Positions 36,701-44,783 of a DNA stretch of 64,000 nt are shown piece after piece. The DNA is from Bacteroidaceae bacterium. Its GTDB lineage: Bacteria; Bacteroidota; Bacteroidia; Bacteroidales; Bacteroidaceae. The notes beneath the pieces were generated by a model. That model was not told where the DNA came from. It did not search any database and was given only the letters and a program-made list of their open reading frames with translations. A program made the position numbers and the translations under genes. The stretch covers positions 1 through 64,000 of the forward strand of contig JAFRQD010000058.1 in assembly GCA_017428785.1 (NCBI GenBank), given 5' to 3'. Numbering within the stretch: position 1 is the stretch's first letter; each line of letters opens with the position of its first letter.

Positions 36701-37246
36701 GGCTTCCTGCATCTTTGAAGTAAAATCCTGCGTGCCTACGACTAGTCCGCTCGAACCCGTCATGATGGCAGGCAGTTTGTACCAGTTGTCTGGTCCGTCT
36801 TTGCCCATCACATCGCCCATCACAAGGCGCCCTGCTATGTAGTTCTGCTGCATGGCCGTCAGGTCGCGAGAAGCATTGCCGTTGGGATAGGCAGCCGTGA
36901 GAACACCATATTCCTGTGTGATTTTACCATTGAGATAAGACTTCGAGGAAGCCTCCTCGCCTTCCATGTACTGACCGTGGGAATTACTGTTGCTGCCGAT
37001 TTCATGACCATTGTCAGCCAGACTTTGGAAACCTTTCCAGTTGTTATTCCAATAACTCACCAAATAAAATGTTGCCCGGTATCCGTAACGCTCGAACATT
37101 GGCCCCACATCCGAAACATGACATGGTGCACCCATGTCGAAAGTGAAAGACGCTGCTCCTTTGCGGAAGCCTTCCCAAGTGGCAATCTCCTGTGCACTTG
37201 CCGCCATTGCCACAAACGCAACAAATAAGAGGACTAGTCTTTTCAT
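33797..37246 (-). CDS. Secreted polysaccharide deacetylase with Fn3 and jelly-roll-like modules
   Basis: The start is taken at MKRLVLLFVAFVAMAASAQ (37246), a signal peptide, giving about 1149 residues. The N-terminal ~250 residues look like a NodB/CE4 deacetylase: SFTFDMGAP holds the catalytic/metal aspartate, GHEIGSNSNSHGQY the metal histidines, and FLTHGL the distal histidine. Three Fn3-like modules follow (PSDVEVSDVTPTGAKLKW; VPADVAVTTTPTSATITW; VPTDIAVNAVGGGVAIYW). Interleaved with them are two MAM/choice-of-anchor-J-like domains (DDFENGLDAQGWTSI; DDFENGLDKWTIYTN). The end is YYNVLGQRLNKPQKGIYIRR-GKKVLVK, the tail shared with other secreted proteins here. Probably acts on an extracellular acetylated glycan; substrate unknown. 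Confidence 0.8.
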   Translation of the reverse strand: MKRLVLLFVAFVAMAASAQEIATWEGFRKGAASFTFDMGAPCHVSDVGPMFERYGYRATFYLVSYWNNNWKGFQSLADNGHEIGSNSNSHGQYMEGEEASSKSYLNGKITQEYGVLTAAYPNGNASRDLTAMQQNYIAGRLVMGDVMGKDGPDNWYKLPAIMTGSSGLVVGTQDFTSKMQEAINKGGWVVFLTHGLSGKNNGNATYSPTDPGALGGALKWASYHDDIWIAPLRSVVMYIRERNASAFKEVGSTSDTRTYTLTHDIANEVCQFNYPLSLRVPKPDGWTVVTVAQDNKILESEIKDDGNIYFKAIPNGGDIQLFASAVVRFPPSDVEVSDVTPTGAKLKWTEHGETTAWQVSVNGSTVNVRSNPCYLSLKPNTDYKVQVRSVYDAETNDYSDWSEPCLFTTPIANPVPADVAVTTTPTSATITWKGTSDSYKVRYRKALSSPFFDDFENGLDAQGWTSIRQGDGNENTVWQQHDGSTISGGSNYSGDCVAMSRSWNNNVAYDVDNWLITPKVRLDGTLKYWVRDSGDYHDHYDVYVSTTGKDISDFQLLYAPGSASETWTQVTVDLNTFAGQMGYIAFRHKDFDNEYLMIDDVSIDYTAAGDSWLVTETTKKKVTLADLEPDTTYEYEVIGVVAEQEDASAGIGTFTTLVSNPVPTDIAVNAVGGGVAIYWTGYADQYKVEYRTPGANGRFSDDFENGLDKWTIYTNGEAPAGEEGWSVETNNAHGGSYQACSKSWMVGGSGTVFDADNWLITPRLNLQGGTLKFWEKASDPDYPDQFSVLVSLKSNAVEDFTKVARSKKAASGTWTEVSIDMNSVISSSFGSWDIGDMDGVGYIAIRHKDKDKCHLHIDDFSFEGNTIVEGPWRSRTTDDTQILLNGLMMFTTYECRITAIKNGSEATTDIFTFKTGIFSSNIELDDCQDNNATIESKNGTIANVTIKNRTLKKDGTWQSICLPFDVNVEASILRGADVRTLESVTVKGNVGILNCLTPVTEMKAGTPYIIRWESGTDIVNPVFESVVIKNGGESSQTEFASFLSTAYKHILADQTYTDCYHMTPGSPLLMPVVANTEIFAFDGIFLVNSTSFPQVNEFVVYTGEEDDFITGVSPLLATEDEPYYNVLGQRLNKPQKGIYIRRGKKVLVK

Positions 37247-37272
37247 AGTTGTATTCTTAAAGGTTTCTGCTG

Positions 37273-37280
37273 CAAAGTTA
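37273..37280 (-). promoter_or_regulatory. -7 box for the deacetylase gene
   Basis: TAACTTTG on the minus strand, 26 nt before the signal-peptide start chosen for this gene. It argues against the longer open frame reaching 37378. Confidence 0.45.
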
Positions 37281-37320
37281 AGAATAATATGTGAAAAACG
37301 AACATTGAAAAGCAAAAAAA

Positions 37321-37624
37321 TCATTGGTGTCCGGTAAAAATATTTCATCATCTCTTGCACCCTCCCAACCATCGGCATTTAGAGCAAGATGTAAGTGGCA
37401 GGGGCTTGGGACGCCCCAAAGGGGCAGAAAGATGTCAGCCCAGGGCATCCGCCCTGGGTATTGAAATGCCGCGGCAAATGACGCTCTGTAAGAGCAAAAG
37501 CACTAAAACACAAATCTTTTGCCCCTTTAGGGCGAATTCTACCGTTGCACCATAAACCCAGGGCGAATGCCCTGGGCTGACATCTTAACGGCCTTACAGG
37601 CCGAATTTCCCCGGACACCAATGA
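37321..37624. mobile_element. 304-bp MITE-like element with 14-bp terminal inverted repeats
   Basis: TCATTGGTGTCCGG at 37321-37334 is the perfect inverse of CCGGACACCAATGA at 37611-37624. The interior has no transposase but contains stem-forming blocks (CCCAGGGC/GCCCTGGG twice, GGGCTTGGGACGCCCC). The right boundary plus adjoining AAAGCCCTACAGGC reappears in the 56.5-56.8 kb gap, so the termini belong to a dispersed family. No target duplication is obvious. Confidence 0.6.
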
Positions 37625-37800
37625 AAGAAAGCCCTACAGGCTTAAAATGCAAACTGACATTACTCTCTAGCGGCAAAGCCAATACCTCATTCGCCTGCTT
37701 TCTGCTTCCAAAGCATTCGGCTTAACTACTTAACTACTGTCTACTCATCTATCCCCCCCAAAAAGCAGTTAATTATTAGCACCTTAGGTGGGCCTCAAAA

Positions 37801-37880
37801 CGCCGCGTGCGGCGATGGCAAATTCCGCGTGCGGCGATGGCAATCCCCGCGTGCGGCGTTGGTCATCCCCGCACGCGGCG
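37801..37880. repeat. 22-bp-period GC-rich repeat array (copy C)
   Basis: Four units at 37801, 37823, 37845 and 37867 with linkers CGATGGCAAA, CGATGGCAAT and CGTTGGTCAT. The ends are perfectly inverted: AAAACGCCGCGTGCGG at the left and CCGCACGCGGCGTTTT at the right. Confidence 0.87.
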
Positions 37881-37931
37881 TTTTGCAATGCCCCACAGGG
37901 GCTCTAAATACCCCACCTCGGCCTTCGGCCA

Positions 37932-38190
37932 CTCCTCCACTTAAGGGGCGGAGAGCCGGGCTGCGTCCCAACTCCCCTCCCATTCCTTGAAGGCAAGGGG
38001 AAGAGCGAAGCGAGGGGTGGGGTGAAAGAATGAAAAATGAAAAAGGAAGCATGAAGAAATAGGAATTAGGATGGAGGCTTTGTCAACCCCTCTTTCCAAC
38101 ATACCCCACCCCTCTCCCTCCCCTCAGATGGGAGGGGAGTATTGATGCCAACTTTCCTTGCCAGGAGGATGGGAGGGGAGTCTTGATGTT
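37932..38190. repeat. GC-rich intergenic repeat elements, two variants
   Basis: 37932-38023 repeats the end of the 17.3-kb element (CCCATTCCTTGAAGGCAAGG then GCGAGGGGTGGGGT). 38101-38190 is a related variant, ATACCCCACCCCTCTCCCTC followed by two GATGGGAGGGGAGT units 44 bp apart. The 37247-38379 gap contains these, the MITE-like element and copy C, but no gene I can support. Confidence 0.75.
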
Positions 38191-38332
38191 GCCACCCTAC
38201 TCCTCTCCCGTTTCTGGCCCAATAATGCTCGCAAAAGGTGTTAGGCAAGCTCTGCTATATACCTTAATATTACGCGCGAGCGTTTCTTTAAGTTTTTTTA
38301 ACACACATGGGGGGGGATTGTTAAATTATTTG

Positions 38333-38340
38333 TAAATTTG
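38333..38340 (+). promoter_or_regulatory. -7 box for the large secreted repeat protein
   Basis: TAAATTTG lies 39 nt before the ATG at 38380. No -33 box is found at the expected spacing. Confidence 0.4.
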
Positions 38341-38379
38341 AAGCGAAAATATATGTTTAACCACTAAAATTATACGTTT

Positions 38380-41073
38380 ATGAAAAAATTCTACTCATTT
38401 CTTATGCTTATGTGCCTCGCTATAGGCAGCGCATGGGCAGACTCCGGGCTTTACATCCTGGGCAAGGAAGTCTCCACATCAAATTCTTGGAGTTATCAAG
38501 CAAGTTACTTCAACTCCAACGCAACCGGAACCATCTCGTATGTTTACAACACAGGGACGCTCAAATTAAACAATGTGAAGATTAATGAGACGGGCGACAA
38601 GATTGTCATCTACAACAAGTCCGAGGAGCAGCTGGACATCGTCTTCGAGGGCGAGTGCGAACTGACTTCCAGGGATAAGGTCATTAAGTACGATGTGACA
38701 ACTATCCTGGATGGCTCGGCCAGCACACATGTAAGATTGTGGTCCTTGTGGGATGAGGAAGCCATCTACAGCAACCAAAGTTATAACGACGGGGCTGCCA
38801 GACTTTATATCAAAAATTTCCCCGACTTGCTGCTATGGTCAGTTGGTGATTACTGCATCTCGCACAAGTACGGAAAAGTCTATTTCAATAACTCACACAT
38901 CACAATGGAGGGCGACAAAGGTACGTTGCACACCAATTTCTATGCAACTGGATGGTATTCCGGATTAGAAATGGAGGACTGCCACTTTGGAGGAGACTAT
39001 GTATATGATTATACTGGCGATTCAGAAGATATCTGTACGTATACAAGCGATACAAAGAAAGAGAAAGTCAAGAAGGCTGTAATCCTTCGCGACAGCGAAT
39101 ATACCGGCGTGCGCCTGAACGGTGAGGCTATCCTCACGAGCGACAGCCGGTGGAATGCCTCTCAGAAGAAGTTCACTCTGAATGCCAATGTCACCGGCAC
39201 CAGCTACACCTATCCGGCTGGCATCACTTTGGATAGACCTGGCATCACCATCGATGGCGGAGGCAAGACGGTCAGCGGAAGGAAGTATGGTTTGGAACAA
39301 ACCTGTTTGAGTTTAAGTTCGGACGAAACAACGATTCGTAACATCAGCCTCACAGGTAGCTATTCCGGCATCTATGCTTACGCTAAAGCTAACAATTATT
39401 CTTATATAAGATTAGAAGATAATGTAGGCCTTATGGCCATAGATTATGCCATTTACGGAGGCAAAATCACCTTCGCTCCATCGGGCGGTAAGACGGTTTC
39501 GCTGTATCCACTCTCAGGGGTTCCCGAAACGACATATGGGATCCTTTTCAAAGAAATGGCTGTCCATGCTAAATTGTATATCAATGAATGCAATATTTCC
39601 CCTGCAGGCCTGACCGCCAACGATACAACCTTCGTGGCAGGCACTACACCGTGGAGGCAACAGGTCGTCATCACAGGCTGGCAGAAGTACGACCTCTCTA
39701 TAAACGGCACACAGGTGAACGAGAATAACAAGGACAACCTCACCAGCCTGCTCGGTGACGATGCAACAGGCACACTGAAGTACGACCCCAATACTCAGAC
39801 GCTCACCATGAACAACCTGAAGGCCGCCCCAAGCAGCTACGACACCAAGGGTAACTTGATTAGTTTGGGCAGTGCACTGAGGATTGCAGTAGAAGGATCA
39901 AACGAAATCACTGCTCCGTCAAACAGCGATTATACAATATACTCTTCTGGAAGTATGACCATCACGAAGGGCACCTCAACAGGAACGCTCAATCTGAAGG
40001 GAACCCCGAAGTATGCTCATATTCAAGGTTTCAACCCTATCATCAAGGAGGTCAGAGTCAACATTACTGGCAACGGAACCCAGTACGGCGTCAGGAACAT
40101 GGCGGCAAACGTACCAGGTTCCATCGAAAGAGCCGCGATGAATATCAAGAACGTAACTCAACCTTTGAACGGCATATGGGAATCGAGCGGTGTGTACGGC
40201 TACTTGACGAACAGCACTACAGCCATCACCATCGATCCTACATCCAAGAAACTCGTCTATTTCTATGATGGACAAGCCGCACCAAGCTCTGATGTCGTGA
40301 CGGGCGATATAGAAATCTATAGCTCCTCTGGCTACCCGACCGTGAATGGCAGCAAGCCTGGCGGCTTCACCCAGCAACAGGGTGTCTGCTACGACGAATT
40401 CTCGCGCCGCCTCTTCCTGCGAAACACCAAATTCAACGGAAAAATCGGTGGAACGGTGGAAGTTTTGAAAGTCTATACCATTGGCCTCTGCGAAGTGACA
40501 AACGACGAATGCCCGTTCGATGTAAACGTTCTTTATAATCTTACTTTCACGGGACCAGGCCAGCTCACACTTAATGCAACAAATTCCAATGGTGTCGCAG
40601 CTAAAATAACAGGACAAAATGTTGGTAATCCATCATTAAATGTTTATGTTACTATCAAGGACACGCAACTCAATCTGAACGGCAAAGGAGGCATGCAATA
40701 TGTTGCAGTTCCAAACTATGGTATTCTCAATGTCTACAATAGTTGGGTGGAAAGTCATACTCATGGAGGAATAGCTTTATATGGCTTCTTAAGCATGGGC
40801 CTTACTGATTGCGTCCTTAACTATCCTCAGGGCGGCATTTTAAGCCCCAATGGACCAATGCTAACTGCACAAGGCGGTATAGCTTCAGATGTGACTATCT
40901 TGCCTAAGACTGTAGCAGACGGCATCCAGACTGTGGACGCTGACCTCGACCAGAGCGGTGAAGTCTATGACCAGGGCGGTGAAGTCTATGACCTGAGCGG
41001 CCGCAAATACGATGCACTTCCCAACAAGTCCGGCATCTACATCAAGAACGGCAAGAAGGTTATCGTAAAATAA
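38380..41073 (+). CDS. Large secreted protein with repeated beta modules, unknown function
   Basis: An 897-residue protein with a signal peptide (MKKFYSFLMLMCLAIGSAWA). A module with the pattern L-x-I-N-G-x-x-V ... G-T-L-x-Y-D-x-x-T-x-T-L-x-M/L-N-N occurs at least three times: near residues 25-75 (TGTISYVYNTGTLKLNNVKI), near 440-500 (TGTLKYDPNTQTLTMNNLKA) and near 640-700 (GVCYDEFSRRLFLRNTKFNG). The intervening regions look like right-handed beta-helix or carbohydrate-binding folds. The C-terminus is VYDLSGRKYDALPNKSGIYI-KNGKKVIVK, the shared tail. A 21-bp tandem duplication (GEVYDQGGEVYDLSG) precedes the tail. No catalytic motif is recognised. Confidence 0.75.
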   Translation: MKKFYSFLMLMCLAIGSAWADSGLYILGKEVSTSNSWSYQASYFNSNATGTISYVYNTGTLKLNNVKINETGDKIVIYNKSEEQLDIVFEGECELTSRDKVIKYDVTTILDGSASTHVRLWSLWDEEAIYSNQSYNDGAARLYIKNFPDLLLWSVGDYCISHKYGKVYFNNSHITMEGDKGTLHTNFYATGWYSGLEMEDCHFGGDYVYDYTGDSEDICTYTSDTKKEKVKKAVILRDSEYTGVRLNGEAILTSDSRWNASQKKFTLNANVTGTSYTYPAGITLDRPGITIDGGGKTVSGRKYGLEQTCLSLSSDETTIRNISLTGSYSGIYAYAKANNYSYIRLEDNVGLMAIDYAIYGGKITFAPSGGKTVSLYPLSGVPETTYGILFKEMAVHAKLYINECNISPAGLTANDTTFVAGTTPWRQQVVITGWQKYDLSINGTQVNENNKDNLTSLLGDDATGTLKYDPNTQTLTMNNLKAAPSSYDTKGNLISLGSALRIAVEGSNEITAPSNSDYTIYSSGSMTITKGTSTGTLNLKGTPKYAHIQGFNPIIKEVRVNITGNGTQYGVRNMAANVPGSIERAAMNIKNVTQPLNGIWESSGVYGYLTNSTTAITIDPTSKKLVYFYDGQAAPSSDVVTGDIEIYSSSGYPTVNGSKPGGFTQQQGVCYDEFSRRLFLRNTKFNGKIGGTVEVLKVYTIGLCEVTNDECPFDVNVLYNLTFTGPGQLTLNATNSNGVAAKITGQNVGNPSLNVYVTIKDTQLNLNGKGGMQYVAVPNYGILNVYNSWVESHTHGGIALYGFLSMGLTDCVLNYPQGGILSPNGPMLTAQGGIASDVTILPKTVADGIQTVDADLDQSGEVYDQGGEVYDLSGRKYDALPNKSGIYIKNGKKVIVK

Positions 41074-41118
41074 GAGCCACCGCCAACCCTTCTGAAAGAG
41101 AGAAGGAAGACATAAACG

Positions 41119-41159
41119 AAAAGGGCGGCAGTCACTCTACCTGAGCGGCTGCCGCCTTT
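41119..41159 (+). terminator. Stem-loop after the secreted repeat protein
   Basis: AAAGGGCGGCAG and CTGCCGCCTTT form a GC-rich stem around a 17-nt loop, ending in TTT. Placement 50 nt after the stop fits a terminator, though the U-run is short. Confidence 0.5.
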
Positions 41160-41213
41160 GCCATGGTGCATGTGGCTGCGTTTGCCGGGAGGCATCGTCA
41201 CATCTGTCGAACA

Positions 41214-41298
41214 CACCCCACCCCTGCCCCTCCCCTTAGATGGGAGGGGAGTATCGGCGCCGACCTCCCTTGCCGAGAGGATGGGAGGGGAGTCGGGA
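41214..41298. repeat. GC-rich intergenic repeat element
   Basis: ACACCCCACCCCTGCCCCTC followed by two GATGGGAGGGGAGT units, closely matching the element at 38101-38190. The 41074-41437 gap otherwise holds a stem-loop and a promoter box. Confidence 0.7.
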
Positions 41299-41380
41299 CG
41301 CTGTGCACATCCACAAAAGTCCTCCTTTATACCTATTGATATATTGTTTCCCAACTTTTTACTCTTTATTTTCATCGCTC

Positions 41381-41413
41381 TTGCTCATAATTCGATAAAT
41401 AATGGTAAATTTG
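41381..41413 (+). promoter_or_regulatory. Promoter of the nucleoside hydrolase/GH92 operon
   Basis: TTG (41381-41383), 22 nt, TAAATTTG (41406-41413), 24 nt before the signal-peptide start at 41438. Spacing is slightly long. Confidence 0.5.
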
Positions 41414-41437
41414 CAGTCGCAGACAAACTATCACACC

Positions 41438-42433
41438 ATGAAAAGAACATTCTTCCTTCTCCTTGGGCTTTGGCTTGCGTTTGGGATGCAAGCCCGCAGG
41501 CTCAACATCATCTACGAGACAGACATGGGAAACGATGTGGACGATGCGCTCGCCATCGACATGCTCTACAAGTATGACCTGCAAAAGCAAATAAAACTAA
41601 TGGCCGTCATGCTGAACAAGGAAGGGCAATTCCCGCCTCAATACATCGACCTGCTGAACACTTGGTACGGCAAACGGCGCATCCCTATTGGCGTGACGGG
41701 CAGAGCAGACAAGAGCATTGTGGCGGGCAACAACTATACGCAGACCGTCTGCGAAGAGACCGACGCGCAGGGCAAGCCGCTCTACAAGCGCTCCATCAAG
41801 GACTACAGCACTCTGCTTCCTGCCCCAAAGCTTTATCGCAAGTTGCTGGCAAAGGCGAAAGACCATTCTGTGACCATCGTCTCGGTTGGGTTCAGCACCA
41901 ATCTTGCCCTGCTCCTCGACACGGAAGCCGACGAATACTCGCCGCTTTCCGGTCGCGAACTCGTGAAGAGGAAAGTGGAGCGGCTGGTCACGATGGCAGG
42001 ACACATCGGCAATCCCCGATACCACGAGTACAATGTTGTCAACGACATTCCAGCCTGCCAGAAAGTCTTTCGCGAATGGCCGACGCCCGTCGTCACCTCT
42101 CCCTTCGAGCTTGGGGAGCACATCAAGTACCCTGCCAGCAGCATCGAAAACGACTTCGGCTGGACGGCTCACCATCCTATCGTGGACTCCTACAAGGCCT
42201 ACTTGCCAAAGATAGAAGACCGTCCGACCTGGGACCTCACGGCTGTCCTCTTCGCCATCAACCCGCAGGACTTCTTCACGCTGTCTGCTCCCGGACAAAT
42301 CACCGTTACCGACGAAGGTTCAACACTCTTCAAGCCTCAAGCCGACGGCAGCCACTACTATCTGTCCGTCACGCCCGATCAGGCAAAACGCATCCTGAAC
42401 TACTTCATAACAACTATAACAAAGAAACCTTAA
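41438..42433 (+). CDS. Secreted nucleoside hydrolase-like protein
   Basis: The chosen start, 41438, gives a signal peptide (MKRTFFLLLGLWLAFGMQA); an in-frame ATG at 41402 overlaps the promoter. About 331 residues. The N-terminal IIYETDMGNDVDDALAIDML holds the aspartate cluster that binds calcium in the inosine/uridine nucleoside hydrolase fold. GFSTNLALLLDTEADEY and VTMAGHIGNPRYHEYNVVND supply further family positions. Exported members hydrolyse ribosides or related N-/O-glycosides; which one is unknown. It is followed after 4 nt by a GH92 gene, suggesting a shared glycan or glycoside substrate. Confidence 0.85.
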   Translation: MKRTFFLLLGLWLAFGMQARRLNIIYETDMGNDVDDALAIDMLYKYDLQKQIKLMAVMLNKEGQFPPQYIDLLNTWYGKRRIPIGVTGRADKSIVAGNNYTQTVCEETDAQGKPLYKRSIKDYSTLLPAPKLYRKLLAKAKDHSVTIVSVGFSTNLALLLDTEADEYSPLSGRELVKRKVERLVTMAGHIGNPRYHEYNVVNDIPACQKVFREWPTPVVTSPFELGEHIKYPASSIENDFGWTAHHPIVDSYKAYLPKIEDRPTWDLTAVLFAINPQDFFTLSAPGQITVTDEGSTLFKPQADGSHYYLSVTPDQAKRILNYFITTITKKP

Positions 42434-42437
42434 CGCT

Positions 42438-44669
42438 ATGAGAAAAGCACTCTCCCACCTGCTCCTTACTTCCCTTTTCCTGCTCCTTGCGCCTTGCTCC
42501 CTGTCCCTTCAGGGCAAGGACAACAAGAAATCGCTGGCCGATTATGCCGACCCGACGATAGGCGGCGTCAGCGTCCTGCTCGAGACAACCCGCCAAACCA
42601 TGCATCTGCCTAACGAGATGCTGCGCTTCGTGCCACTCAGAAGCAGTATGCTCGACGATTGGATCGACGACTTCGCCCTGCAGATGCCCAACCACCGACG
42701 CCACTGGGTCTTCGGCTTCATGCCTTTCTGCACGTCCGATCCGGAAAGCGTCTGGTCGTCGCCAGGCGTGATAAGCAACGAGGAGACGCGTCCCTACTAC
42801 TACAGCGCCCAGCTTGACGGCGTCACATTCGAGTTTGCTCCCTCGAAGAAGAGCGGCATCGTCCGGATGACTTTCGACGGCGAAGGCCAGCATCCTATGC
42901 GGTTCCGCAGCCGTACGCCTATCGGCTTCTACGACCACGAAGGCAGTCGCGTCGTAACGGGAACCGCAGAGTTCGGCCCCTTCGAATGCAAGGAGAACAT
43001 GACGGCCTACCTTTATGCCGAGTTCGACTGCGACATGCACGACATTCATTATCCGGGCGAAGACACCAAACACATGATGCTCACCGCCGACAACAAGCCA
43101 GTCGTGCAGATGCGCTACGGCATTTCCTACATCAGCAAAGAGCAGGCTCGCGACAACATGCTGCGAGAGATTCCCGCCTTCGACTTTGACCGCGTGAAGG
43201 CAGATGCCCTGAAGACATGGGAGAAGCGACTCGCCCAAATAGAGGTAAGCGGCGGGACAGAAGCCCACAAACGCACGTTCTATACGGCCCTCTATCGCTG
43301 TTCCGAGCGCATGGTGGACATCAATGAATACGGCAGATTCTTCAGCGCCTGGGACCGCAAAGTGCATGAAAGCGACGAACCTTTCTATGTGGACAACTGG
43401 GTTTGGGACACGCATATCGCTCTCGAGCCCTTGCACACCATCCTCAATCCCAAGATGGAGGTGCAGAAGATAAACTCCTTCATCGAGATGTTCAAGGAAA
43501 GCGGCGTGATGCCTCGCTTTGCCCTGACCTCGGGAGAATGGGCCGGAATGACTGGCAACTTTGTGGCCGTCTGGATGTGGGACGCTTGGCTGAAAGGCTT
43601 GCGATTCGATATGGCGACAGCCTACGAAGGCTTCCGCCGCAACTCGCTCGAGCGAAGTCTGCTCCCCTGGTACAGCGGACCTGCCACTCCCCTCGACTCC
43701 TTCTACACAGAACACGGCTACTTCCCTGCTCTCCGGCCTGGAGAAACAGAAACCATTCCAGAGGTCGATACCAATTGGGAAAGGCGTCAGGCGGTCTCCC
43801 TCACTACCGTCAACAGTTATTCCGACTGGTGCATCGCCAAGATAGCGCAGATGCTGGGCAAGACAGCCGACGAACAACTCTTCCGTAAGCGTGCCACATA
43901 TTACCGGAATGTCTTCCGCACAGAACGGGGAATGATGTGGCCCAAGGACGCCAACGGCGAGTGGGTGGAGCCATTCAACCCTATGCACGACGGACGCGCT
44001 TACTTTACCGAGAACAATGCCTACATCTTCAATTGGGACGTGAAGCACGACCTGAAAGGCCTGATTGCGCTGATGGGCGGACGCGAGAAAGCGGAGGCCA
44101 AGCTGGACGAGCTCTTCCACATGGGCGTCGGCACCGCCAAGTTCCGCTTCTACAATGTGCTCCCCGATGCCACAGGACTCATGGGCATGTTCCAGATGGG
44201 CAACGAACCCAGCTTCCACATCCCGTACCTCTACGACTATGTGGGCTCTCCCTGGAAGACTCAGAAGTATCTCCACAGCCTCATCGACACTTACTTCATC
44301 GACAGCTACTTGGGAATGCCTGGCGACGAGGACGGCGGCGGAATGTCGGCCTTCGTGGTGTTCTCGATGATGGGATTCTTCCCTGTTACGCCAGGCACTA
44401 CGACTTATGCCATCGGCAGCCCGTTCTTCGAAAAGGCGACACTCAATCTGCCTAACGGCAAAACGTTTACCGTGAAGGCAAAGAACCTTTCGCAGGAGAA
44501 CAAGTTCATCCAGAGCGCACGCCTCAATGGCAAGGTCCTCGACAAACCCTGGTTTACTCACGAGCAACTCATGGCAGGCGGAGTGCTGGAGTTCACGATG
44601 GGCTCTAAGCCAAACAAAACGTGGGGCTCAGCACCGGAAGCAGCGCCTCTGACCGACCTCAACAATTAA
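42438..44669 (+). CDS. GH92 family alpha-mannosidase
   Basis: A 743-residue secreted enzyme with signal peptide (LSHLLLTSLFLLLAPCSLSL). Family 92 features include DPTIGGVSVLLETTRQTMHL, the HKRTFYTALYR region, WDTHIALEPLHTIL, WVWDTH and the catalytic glutamate/aspartate cluster MPGDEDGGGMSAFVVFSMMG followed by FFPVTPGT. GH92 enzymes are calcium-dependent exo-alpha-mannosidases used by gut Bacteroidota on host or yeast mannans. The N-terminal part with PNEMLRFVP fits the non-canonical subgroup often acting on high-mannose N-glycans, but linkage specificity cannot be told. Co-transcribed with the nucleoside hydrolase. Confidence 0.9.
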   Translation: MRKALSHLLLTSLFLLLAPCSLSLQGKDNKKSLADYADPTIGGVSVLLETTRQTMHLPNEMLRFVPLRSSMLDDWIDDFALQMPNHRRHWVFGFMPFCTSDPESVWSSPGVISNEETRPYYYSAQLDGVTFEFAPSKKSGIVRMTFDGEGQHPMRFRSRTPIGFYDHEGSRVVTGTAEFGPFECKENMTAYLYAEFDCDMHDIHYPGEDTKHMMLTADNKPVVQMRYGISYISKEQARDNMLREIPAFDFDRVKADALKTWEKRLAQIEVSGGTEAHKRTFYTALYRCSERMVDINEYGRFFSAWDRKVHESDEPFYVDNWVWDTHIALEPLHTILNPKMEVQKINSFIEMFKESGVMPRFALTSGEWAGMTGNFVAVWMWDAWLKGLRFDMATAYEGFRRNSLERSLLPWYSGPATPLDSFYTEHGYFPALRPGETETIPEVDTNWERRQAVSLTTVNSYSDWCIAKIAQMLGKTADEQLFRKRATYYRNVFRTERGMMWPKDANGEWVEPFNPMHDGRAYFTENNAYIFNWDVKHDLKGLIALMGGREKAEAKLDELFHMGVGTAKFRFYNVLPDATGLMGMFQMGNEPSFHIPYLYDYVGSPWKTQKYLHSLIDTYFIDSYLGMPGDEDGGGMSAFVVFSMMGFFPVTPGTTTYAIGSPFFEKATLNLPNGKTFTVKAKNLSQENKFIQSARLNGKVLDKPWFTHEQLMAGGVLEFTMGSKPNKTWGSAPEAAPLTDLNN

Positions 44670-44678
44670 GCGGAAAAA

Positions 44679-44766
44679 GTTCACGCGTGATGTTGGCAAA
44701 GTTCACACGTGGATTTTGCAAAGTTCACGCGTGGATTTTGGAAAGTTCACACGTGGATTTTGGAAA
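44679..44766. repeat. 22-bp-period repeat array (copy G)
   Basis: Units GTTCACGCGTG/GTTCACACGTG start at 44679, 44701, 44723 and 44745. Linkers are ATGTTGGCAAA, GATTTTGCAAA and GATTTTGGAAA. This is the cleanest copy of the AT-richer type and lies between the stop codons of convergent genes. Confidence 0.87.
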
Positions 44767-44783
44767 GGCCACTGGATGTGTCT

